Position numbers and translations under genes: made by a program. Positions 35,186 through 47,100 of a stretch of 60,000 nt of DNA are shown here, one piece after another; position 1 is the first letter of the stretch; each line of letters begins with the position of its first letter. The notes under the pieces were generated by a model, which ran no database searches, was not told the DNA's origin, and saw only the letters and a program-made list of their open reading frames with translations. Source of the stretch: Branchiostoma floridae (lineage: Eukaryota > Chordata > Leptocardii > Amphioxiformes > Branchiostomatidae); the NCBI RefSeq assembly GCF_000003815.2, contig NC_049996.1:9762010-9822009 (forward strand), given 5' to 3'.

Positions 35186-38100
35186 ATGTCAGGTCATAAG
35201 ATCAACCCCAGCTCCCCCACACCTCTGCACGGCATCGAGAGGGAGGGGCACATCGACGAGGCAGCTGCGCGGGTAAGGGTTTTCACAAACAACACAACTA
35301 TAGACCCACTAGGTATCATGTACGTGTAGGTTACACATTAAGCATATGTTCAAATAGTGCACGTTCACGGCGCGCGGTCACATCCGCCGTAGAATTCGTC
35401 GTACGATTTTGACAACGTAGCTGCCAGGGTAAGGGTTTTCACAAACAACACAACTATATAACCACTAGGTATCATGTACGTGTAAGTTACACGTTAAGCG
35501 CATGTTCAAATATTACACGTTTAGGGCGAGGCCACATCTGTCGTAGGCCGTCGTACGATTTTGATAACACAGAATTTTTAGGCTGTGACAGAACCAAAGG
35601 TTGACATTTTTTTGGACAAGAATTTAAGACAGACTTTTCCTAGACGAAACAGAAGTATTTGTACGGCATATGTATGCCCGACAGTATCAAGAATACACTC
35701 AGTTTTCAGTCGTACGACAATCGTACGTCAAATGTAACAGGATAGAATAAAATTTTATCTGCGCCAGACTATCAAAATTTAGAACCGCAGCCGAAAATCT
35801 CCAAAAAAAATTCATAATGAAAGGCCTTGAACCCGGCTTTGAAGTAGGACGAGTCTATGGAAAAGTACACGATTGAGTCATTGCACAGATCACTGAGTGT
35901 TTAAACATTGTTAATGCATTCTTTTGTTTCTGTGGAAATTGCTACATTCAAAAGTGGTCTTACCAAAAGCGCCATGAAAAAGTAAAAGTCTATTGTCAAA
36001 AACAACGCAACCTGAAAACCCTCAATGGCAGATGTTTTTCTAGTTAAGTAGAAAGTTTTGTAAACCTTATGGAAACACAAACGCACGCCTTAGAGTGTCT
36101 ACAGTTTGGACTGTTCTTAAGGCTGTTATCTTAATGATTCACTCGAATCGGACGCCCTTTTCTTAAGAAAAACTCCCGAACAATAAACAACCTTGTGCTC
36201 ATGCCCAATGACGGCGCAAAAAAAGTTGTTTTTGCCATTGTGCAAAGGCGACGGTTGTGTGGGTATTCGTCTTTTGATAAAGGCACATACCGACAACAGG
36301 TGCCTGTATTAAGGGACACTTAAGGTAGACCTAAACCAGGTAATGTATTGCCCACCATGATTGTTTTTGTTGTGAATGTAAGGACGGTTTTCTTAGAGTG
36401 CGGCTTTTTACACCTGGGGGGCAATGGCAGCCGCAAAATGTCAAAAAGCCGTACCAAGCATTGCTTTGTAAGGTGAAGCGTTATAATAGCTGGTAATGGC
36501 ATGTTGCTGATTAATCATGTGTAGTGTTTATGTTGTTGACAGCTATGGTGTAAGGCTGTATTAGAACTGACATGTTGACAACTACAGCGTGACAGATGTG
36601 CACTTCATCACAACGCTCCTTTCTCCTGTACACGACTCTCTAAAGCACGCTTGCTTTTCCCACAGCTTTTAGAAAAAACACCTCTCTATAACCTTCACCT
36701 TCACTGACTACAAAACATGCTGTCTAATTTTAGATAAAGAACAAAAGCGGGAGGGGGTACACAATAACCTACCTATTGCAGATCGGTAAAAGTTGCATTT
36801 GACAGATCTATTGAATTGAAGTGAAGTTATCTCGCAAACTGTCCCTCCAGACAATTACATTGAACAACTCCACAAAAATGGCTTTCACTACACGAAATCA
36901 GATCCGTAGGCTTACATATAGCATTTGTAAAGAATTCGTAAAGCGGTACTTTCATGAAGTAAAACGCATCTTTACGCGAGCTTTAAGGCATCCTGAAAGA
37001 TTGGATTTCGTGTAGTACTAGTATTTGTATCGCCATTTTCTATACCAAATCCGGCATAGCCTTGCAAACAGACCACTTCAGTCCACGTATTTTCCGAGAG
37101 TCAATGAGTCATGAAGAAGGGCCTTCGTCTGTCTGGACTGTTGCCCAGCCTACTGCACTCTAGCCTCATTCGCAGACCTCGAGCGGGGCTAGCTGCTTTT
37201 TATTATATGGAGGGGGAGCTGATAGGCTAGTTTCATAGTTGGCTAAGGTTATCTAATGCCTGAAAAGGTAGTTTACCGTGGATTAACCAGCCACTTTGAA
37301 ACTAGCCAACCAGTGTCCTCCCATAATGTAAAACCTATCCCCGCACGAAGTCATCGAAGCAGGCTATGCACGCTGTGACGTTTCCCTATTGCGCCCTCTC
37401 TAACGCTTGTCTCCTCTCCTGACGATGCCTCCAGCGGATTTCTGTGGCGCGGCTGTCCATAAATCCGGATGTGGAGCAGAAACTGGAAGAAGTGATGACG
37501 GTAATAAATGAAGACAGCATAAAAAATAGTACATTACATAAACATAGATAAAGACCTCGTAATTTGTAGTGTTTCGTAGGATTTTGTAGAAGATGAACTA
37601 GATTCCCGTCCAATGATCTGGTTTGAATTTTTCTGAATAGAAAATGAAAGAATAATCAGTTTTGTAAAGTTGGTATGCGAGACACCCCCCCCCCACACAC
37701 ACACAAACACAAATCAAGACTATTCGATTACATAAAGACATAAAAACTTCATATTTTGTAATGTTTGATAGGATTTTGTAGATGATGAGCTAGATTCTTC
37801 TCCTAGATTTTATCTGAATTTTTCTGAATACAAGATGAAAGAATCAGGTAACCAAGAGCTCATAAAAACTACGGCATCTTGTGAAGTTGGTATGCAAGTG
37901 CACAAGAGTCTTGTTCCCCCAACCTAGCTAACACAATGACCCATAAATCACTCAAACATTGACGTTCAAGTTCAGCATCTTGTGATTTTCTCAATGAAAT
38001 GTTGGTCATCAATAGAGAAACAAAAAAAACTCCTTCAGCTACGCGGGGTGCTCGTTCTGGCTCTCACTGCATTTGACCATGGCCTGCCCTTCCATACAGG

Positions 38101-41100
38101 GCACTTCAAATAAAGGTCAGCAACTTACAAAATGTACTTCTTGTAGCCCCAGGAATTATTCTGGAAACCACTCAAAATTTCATGCTACTGACTCTTCCAC
38201 TCCATACAAATATCTACACTTTAAAAGAAAGTAGCACCAGACTTTTTTTCTAAAAATACCTAAGTTGCAAGATTAAAAGATTTAGACAAAGAAAGTGTTC
38301 ACACCTTACTGTCCTTTCGCACGGAATAACATTTCTTGACAAGACGACGGCTTAAAACGCATTTTATTCCCATGATTTCCCCACACCTGACGAATTTCTG
38401 CAATGAACCTTTCAACTCTAAGAACAAACATGCATTTAAGTTTAAAGTTGACGTTGCCATTTTGGTTGGCAACGTATCAAAACTTCGTAACATCAAGGAG
38501 TTGAAAGGTACATTTTGACATATCATCTTTGACATGTAGCAAGATATATAACATAGTGGCAGTAGGCACGATTCTATCTTACATAGTCTCAACATGTTAC
38601 CTGTATTGACTATTCTCATATGGTGCATGCTGCAGTCGTACTCCAGTATTGATGTTTGTTTTATGCTTGGTTTTGAACTTTGCAGCGTGTCAGAAGGAAA
38701 AACTACGACAAGGATGACAAGGTTAGTACCGGACAACTTGGTTTAACTTCTATTTTTTCTTACCCATTATTCAATGCTGATCATATGGTAGAGGAATCAA
38801 AAGGATATCATCCTTAATACGCTGGACCATGCATACATCATGCAGTTCTAAAGAAAGCGGCTGAGAGAGTAACGGAGCGTAACCAATAGGTCCTTCATCC
38901 TTTTATATTCTATGGGCTGGTCTCGTGTCTTTCTAGTCCGGCTCTGGAATACAACAAACTCAGACAAGGCTATGGATAAAAATCCCAAATGGTAAAGTTG
39001 TGGAAACTGAATGAACTTTCTCTTTTGTTCTAGACTCGATGGGGATCCTTGAGAAAGCAGTTTCGGGAGGTAAAAGCGAATTCTATCCATGTTGATAGAT
39101 AAGTCTTGTGATAACGGTTGTTGTGCATTACCATTGTCTGTAAAGACGTATAAGGATACCTTAAAAAGGCATATAACTATATATCATTAAAGTAAAACGC
39201 GCTTTATATCCCAATATTGGTATATCTTACCATGTGTTATTCTGTACATGTGGATTCTCTTGTAAGCACTTCTCTGTCTAATTTCAGCATGGCTCTACTG
39301 GATTCAGCCCCAAACTCACAGAGGAAAACTCATTTGAGCTGGAACATGCGAATAATGATAAGGTATCTTCTAAATACTTACATATAGCAAAATCCAAGTT
39401 ATTCTGACTAATTCATGACTATGAATTAAATACATGTAGTGAGATGTGGAAACTGTACATTCTGAAGTAAAATCAAACGTATTAAAGCATCAGCATGTGC
39501 AGTCAGTTGCTTAAAGAAAAGAGACAACTTGGAATTGCCACTAGGAAGATTTAGCTTCATCGTTATACTGTTCCTCACTTCTGTCGTAATGTACGTAGAA
39601 AGAAAGAGACACTTTGCTATATCTGATATACGAATGTGAGGAGAATCCAACATGGCGGTTGTGTCGCAAACATGCAACTATCCCTGACGTGTATGTTTGT
39701 CAATGTCAATCACCAGTACCAGTACCACCCTGGCTGGAAACCCAGGCAAACGTCGCCCAACCATGACGCAGATTCTGGGTACAACGAAGAGCGAGCGAGT
39801 CCACGGTATCACACACCTGACGCACAGGTAGGGTGTTTGATAGTTCTGGGCATGTACCGACCTCTGATTCTTGTGTTGTGTGGCTCAGATGTCACACAGT
39901 TGTCTTTCAATTGCAGAGCTTTCTTTCTGTCTGTGCCATCAACAACCTTTGTGGAATCATGTACTTACCATACGCATGTGTTATGTGTCTGTGCGTTTCC
40001 ATATGTCACTCATGCCCTATTCATTGTTCGTTTTGGCGCATCTCTTCTCTTTTTATAATGCGTACGTGCATGTCTGTTATGTTGCCTCACGTTATCACTC
40101 CTGTCCTAAACGTTAATAACGAAGTATGTTCTCTCGTTATGATACCACTATCTATGCTGTGTGTCTTAACATTATGTCAACTTCATTCAATGTTGTCACA
40201 GTCTCCTGTAGAACTGTCATCATTAACATCATCAACAACACTGTCATATCACCGTCTTGTCATCTATTAACCTAATTATCTGTACTAACCAATCATCTGT
40301 GTGCCGTTAACATGTGTCTGTCTCCTTACTAACAGCCTGTCCCTAAACCTGCCACTCCTGTGAAAAAAAGTGAGCCGCCAGTTGTCAAGGCGACCCTTGA
40401 GCAGCTCCGACGGGGCTCACTTTTCAGGGGGGAAAAGCCGATCACTGAAAAGCCACATAATGCCTGGCAGGTACCAGACTACCGTATGATACTAGCATCA
40501 ACTAAAAACGTTACCGTTACACTACCGTTATACTGTTAAATCATTGCTTTTATGCTACAAAACAGCAGCTGACGTGCTAGTTGTATAGTACGGTTGTGAA
40601 ACTTTCAATCAAACGATGCTAACGTTTTGAGGCTTGGCAAATTAAATATTGGGAGAGCTTAAACCTGTAATATTCACATTGGGCATAAGATACGTGTCAT
40701 ATCTGTAGGGTTTGCTGGCAAGACATCAGCAGGAGAGAGCAGGCAGGCCTGGCAAGCATGTCACTATCAAAACCGGCAAGGTAAACGAACATTTACAGGT
40801 TTTTCCACATCGGCTTGGAGTGCAGTGCATTAGTAGGCTTGTAACACGTTTAATGACAGTGATCCTGCTTTTGCATTTTATTGATGCTTACACACTAATA
40901 TCTAATGTACAGGAGTTGCTGTGCCTTGCCACTAACACGAACCTATGCTCTCGCACTATCTTTGTGCCGTACCGCCTAACCCTGTAGCCTGACGAGGTTG
41001 AACCTCCTCCAAGAGCGCCCCGTGAGGCGCAGCGCGGGCCGAACGAACGTCCCCCAGAAAGGCAAGCATCCGGCCCGAGCCAGGGACCGCACCCCGCCCG

Positions 41101-44100
41101 GCGGTCGTCACCCCACGGACGGAGACCGTCACCTAACCGCAGACCTGGGTCCCCAGGCGGCCGGAGCCGCTCACCAAACCGACCGGTTGTCTCTCCAAGG
41201 GGAAGACGGTCATCGCCAAACCGCCAGCCCGGCTCACCATCAGGACGTCGTCGTTCCCCAAACAGGCCCGGTTCACCGGCTGGAAGGCGTCGGTCCCCCA
41301 ACCGGCCCGGCTCACCAGCTGGAAGGCGCCGCTCACCGAACAGGGCAAGCGGTTCTCCTGATCGCCGACGTCGCTCCCCCAACCGACCCGGCTCCCCCCG
41401 AAGAGGCAACTGGCCTGCTGCGAGGAAGCTGGCCGGTTCGCCCCGAGGACGGCGCTGGCCCTCCCCGCCCCGACAGGCTGACGGTTCTCGCGGACGAAGC
41501 CGGTCTCCGAATCAGCCCCGGGGTCCTCCGAACCAGAGAGGCCGTTCCCCTAACCCCAGCAGAACCGGCTACCCCAACGAGATATACGATTCTCCAGGAC
41601 AGAGAAGAAACCAACCCCGCGACGAAGGGCTATCTTCAGCCGAGAGGCGCCGACAGTCCATGCCCGATGGAAAGGTAGATGCTTGTTCAGAGCAAACGTC
41701 CAACTTTCCTCATCGGCAGTATAGTCAAAGTCATACCACCGAATCCTGAATGAAGTAGACGTACCTCGTTTCATACTAAATCCGAATCAGTTATGCAGTC
41801 ATGTCTCTTTACATATTAATCTGCTGCTTATAATGTTTCTGCTTATGCTAACACTAACAACTATATCTCCCATTGCTTTGCGCTGACCTACAAGCAGAAT
41901 GATCCTCACGGCCCGGAAGACAAACCAAGACGGCAATCAATCCCATCACATGGCAACAACAGAACACCGGACAAACGGGTAAAAAAGCTGTGCTTATAAC
42001 AGCTATTAGCATAAGCTGACTTTACTTTGATTCTTCCCAATCGCTTCTAGATATTTTTCATTTAAAATGCTGCCGCCAAAGCATTGACGCTTACTTACCC
42101 ATTATTTTAGAACCCAACCTCAAAGGACGAGGTTTGGAAAGCGGAGCAGCAGGAGGACAGAATGGTGGTTGTATGATACATTTAGCGATCTTGCACATTC
42201 GGGTTATAAGGTTTTCTGGGTGGTAGTAGTTAGCTAGTGGTCAGAACTTTGACATCTATCACCATTCCATGTGATTTCAGCATTTGTCAGATATAAATTT
42301 CTTTAGCTTGGAACAAGGGTTGGATCACGTGTTAACTGTGTCTTGAGAATTGACTTTGATGTAGGGTCCGTACCCTCTAGTTTTAGATTCCAAGAATGGG
42401 TGATAGTAGATTAGCGTGGGTGATAGAAATAGAAAGGCAATTGTAGACGGTTCAATAACATATAACATTACTAAAAAGATCTCCTCAGCATTAGACTTGA
42501 ATCTAGCTGCTGTTTTCCACAGGATGACGGCCGGCTGATCCGGTCACCACCAACATCACGGCCTGCATCCTCGGAAAGACGGATAACTCCCGTGGAAGAA
42601 GTCGTACGCATATTGTTCACACTTTTACCCCGGTGGTAGCTAGCATAGATGTGGGAATAAGGTTTAATATTTTCTTTTACAAGTAACTAAACTTTCTTGT
42701 CTTTCAACAGGCTTTAGTCCCAAAGTCCTTGATTTAAGCGAAGCAAAGCTTTTGTCTAGTTTAGTTAATGTAAACTTGCCATATATTCTAGTTCCTCATG
42801 CAAACCATGACATCTTTAAAGCATAAGAAGGACGCTTGTGATTGGTTTCTAGGAGCCAACAGTCGGCAGCCCTACTGGACTGATAAGCGCCATGAAACCC
42901 ACGGATGGACGAAGGAGACCCACTCCTAATAAGGTTGTAGTACAAGTGACGTCATAGCTATTCCCTGCCTCTTATTGCAGACATTGCTGTAGATTTGCAG
43001 CGCAGTGAAGACTAAGATGATGTGATTTGAGAGGGTTTGTTTTCCTGATTTTCCGCAGAAGCCAAGAAAATCTGTTGTTTTTGTAGACCCTATACCAAAG
43101 GAAGACGTTCAACAAGAAAAGGTCTAAACATTTCAATGATCTTCGCGTAAATTCGCAAGCTCTTTTTAGACCGCCGCATAGATGATGAGTATTTGAGCAA
43201 TATAGGATACTATTCCTTGTGCAAACTTAAGGTACATGTATCTAGACATAAGCGAAAGCGACATTGGGATTGTAAACACCATAATACAGTACCCGTAGAA
43301 CCTTTTTTTTTACTAATGTCTGGTCAATGTCCAAGTATTTCTGAAAGACAGTCTTGTTCGTCAAGGACACCCGAAACGTTTGTTAGGAGCACTACAGGAT
43401 AATGCTTATCCATAAAAAGGAAAAATCTATTAATGTGTACAAAAGATCTCTTAACCATGACATGAACGTCGTGTAACGTTTTCAAAGAATTCTGCAGCAA
43501 ATTCAGAAACTTGATTTGCTACTTGATTTGAGACACGTCGACTTCGCTTGCTTGTAGTTGTTGAACCCTATTTGCAAAGTAAAATGCAGCCAGTACGTAA
43601 ATACCCTGCTGTAAAAACCCCGTCCAGATAGAAATGCTACCCTCCAATAACGCACGAATGGTGATTTCATAGGATAACAGGCCGCCTTCTTCAAAAGACC
43701 AACCAGTTCTACATCAGCCCGCTAGAGATCCAGGCCCACTGCCGTCTACATCAGCGGCGTTTCTGGGCAGTCCACCCGAATACGGGAAGGTGATTAACGC
43801 GTTACCTTTCCTTTTGTCATCTATGATAACGTTTACTGCTTTTAACTGCAATACCCATATACAGCCTTATTGTAAACTCGTTGCTCATAAGCCAAGATCA
43901 TAGCTAATTATAGACATTGTTTAAAATGTAGATTAGCTGATATAAAACTATTAGTTTTTTACCATTCACGATAAAAGTGAACAGCGATTAGAGATTAGCT
44001 TTAATCGGTCTAATATGTAGTTTTCATGATCATTATTCATGAACGTAAATAGCTTTGTTAAGCTTAATTCATTAATGATGATAAGCCCTGTGAGAAGATT

Positions 44101-47100
44101 ATATAATTGATGGTGTAAGGAGGGACAGTGTAGTCAAAAACAGATTCATGTACGTTTTAACAACTCCTGGTCGGCGGTTTTGTAGGAAAATGGTCCCACA
44201 TCAGCAAAACAGCTTGTACAACCGCAACCCAACAAACCTCCAGGTCCGATTGTCTCAACCACTGACTCTAAAAAGAACGATGCACCTGGAAAGGGCCAGG
44301 TGAATGAAGGATCAAAGTTTAGTAACTTAAAACACAGCAATGACTCTAGAAAAAGTCTAGATACTAATACTATTACCTGTAATACTACATCGAAATCACT
44401 TTAGCATAGCTAGCCAAATAACAGGCAAACTAAGGGTACGGTTACATAGGTCGTGCGATCGTCGTACGATTTTGATGGGATAGGATTTTCTTTCAAGCAG
44501 GCCGTGACAGAACCAACCACCGACATGGATCCCAAACGGCATTTAGTGTACCAAGGCAGTTGAACTTTGCAGGAAATGTCCTCCAAAATGCCCGAAGTTA
44601 GTGATCGTACGACGATCGCACGACCTATGTGACCACGACCTGACCAACTTGTACCCCCTCCCCTATACATATAGGTACTCAATATAGAGGGTTAGTCAAG
44701 AATCGATGTTAAGTACGTGTATAGAGAACATCTTAATAATTTACAAATGATGGTTTTGTAGGAGAATATGCCTCCCAAGGCAAAATCGCCAGTTCCTCCA
44801 TCGGCACACTCATCTGTTCCTCCGTCGGCAAAATCGCCCGTTCCGCCCAAGATAAAATCGCCCGTACCTCCACACGCTCCGCAGCCGACCAAGGCTCCAC
44901 AGCCGATACCGTCTACATCGGGAACCCAAAATATCCATGCGCCAAAGTCTGGGCAGGTGATTCACTAATAACTAATGTGATTGTTTTAACAGGTCTTGAA
45001 GGACATTTGCGTTTGTTGTGCCATTGCAGTGAGAACAAAGCATTGGCATTATAATGGTCGAACAGATCCCATGCTTGTGGATAATGACTTTAGTACAACG
45101 TGACATGCTTGATACAAATCTGTTCGCACACGTTTGTAGATAACGTAATTTGACATTTTGTTAAGGTTAGTGCAGATTTAATGATTTGCATTATTAACTC
45201 AAGCTGACCCATTTTTGTCAGGACCGACTACCATCTGCATCAAAACCACCGCAGATACGAACAACAAGCCCAACGACAAAGGTTGATATTTTTTTCGAAA
45301 GGTTCTTATGGTTTTGAAGTTCTTTGATTTAACAATTCAATGTTTCCAAATAAGATATTTGATTGCCTTTGTTTACAGGCACCTACGAACGTGGCTCCAC
45401 CCAAGAGAAAAGAGGTCCATTTGACTTTTATTCATTCGAAAATTCTTCTCATTATGCATGACCATTTTAACCGTTTTGAAGTGTTGTTTAAGGTTTAACG
45501 TTTCCTAAACCCCCACATTCTATCAACAGGAATCTGTACCAGCTTCAGTCAAAACAGTGGACGAAACCAAAAAGGTTTAGATTTGGTTGTTATGTTATGG
45601 TGGTGGTGTAGGTGGTGGTAGATAGGGTAATATATGCTGGATAATGGCAGCACTAGTGCATTTTAGTGTTGCGGTTACGGTGACAGTTTCTGTAGTACAA
45701 TGGTGTGTTAGTGTAGGTGGTGGTTGTTTTTATGAGTTATTTTAAATTGTGTGAATTGTGTTGTGTAGGTTAGTGTGGTGTTCCGAGCAAATGCGTCATG
45801 TTGTACATGTCCACAGTTTTATTATTTTATTATTTTGTAAATCAAACACAATGCAAATAAGAGAGGTCAAAGTTCTCAATTATAACATGGGGAACCAAGC
45901 TCAGACGGTAGTTTCTCCTTCATTCGCAATAAAGTATCACATGCTATCACCAATAGAATATGTTTGGAGGGTCTGCTGCAGTTTTCAAGTATTCTAATGT
46001 TTCTACATATAGGACGGTTCATTCCATGATATCCAGAGGGACCTAGCTCCTCCTAAAAAGGAACCCTCTGCCAGTATCGCCAAGGTACCAGAGCTCATAT
46101 TACGATAAGGAAAAACAATGTAGTTACAGACTATTCTGTTTCTAGACCTTGAAGAAAGTGTTAAGTATAGTGAAGATTGTTGAATGTAAATTTTTGATAC
46201 ATCAATGATTTTATTATTGACTTCTATAGCAGTCACAGGCCGGTGGTAGCCAGAGGTTAACCCCAGAAACACCGGCCAATTCAGCACAGAAAAATGTCAC
46301 GAATCCCACGCCAGAAGTAACGCAAGCACAACAGAAAGATGCTAGCGCTAAAGCAGCTCCTACAGGCCCAGTGAAGGCCAAATCACCCAAACCAAAGCTG
46401 CAGCCGCCTCTACAGGAGAACGGTTCTGTGGTAAGGCCCCATGTCACTCTTAAAAGCACATACAGGACAAACAGATAAAAAGATGCCAAACCTTTGTAAA
46501 CAACACTAATTGCATCATCTCATCGATCCACACCTGAACAAACAACTTTTTTGACAGATAATCGTCAACCATTCGGACACTTTAGGTTTTAAGCCCTACC
46601 ATAATTCGAATTGTAAATGAAAGCTATCTAAACTCCATAAGCTACAAGTAATCATTTGCATTAGCGCTAATCAGTTGTAAAAACATACACACAAATTGTG
46701 GGAATGCCTATTTTGTTACAAATGTTCCCTTGGTAGGACTCTAGGTTGCCTGCAACTGTGTTACCATGTACATATTCTTGTTCATGTCTTAAAATTAAAT
46801 ATCAATAATGATATCATTAAGAAGTTTCTGCAGATTCAATTGACAAGCATGCTTTTAAGAGTGACACGAGGACTCAAGACAGCCGCTTTGCCATAGGGAT
46901 TAGAGACATGAAATTCACTATTTTCCCTCAATCATTTTACATTTCATTTTTCAAAAGTAGAAATACAACAAAACACAACGGATTGATTTGTTCTTATATT
47001 TTTTAAGTGTGAAAGTGTGATTATTAATGTCATATTGTAAACAGAAATGTACTTGAATGATGACTCTCTGATTTTGATCCTTGCTCAGTCGAAAAAGAAA

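Noticed and set aside
38299-38736. 145-codon minus-strand frame
   Set aside because: It overlaps exon 38686-38721 antisense and shows no domain.
39833-40270. 145-codon plus-strand Cys/Ser-rich frame
   Set aside because: It lies in an intron between two well-supported exons and matches nothing.
40888-41409. 173-codon antisense frame, Gly/Arg-rich repeats
   Set aside because: It is the mirror of the GC-rich SPNRPGSP coding repeat, whose splice phases support the plus strand.
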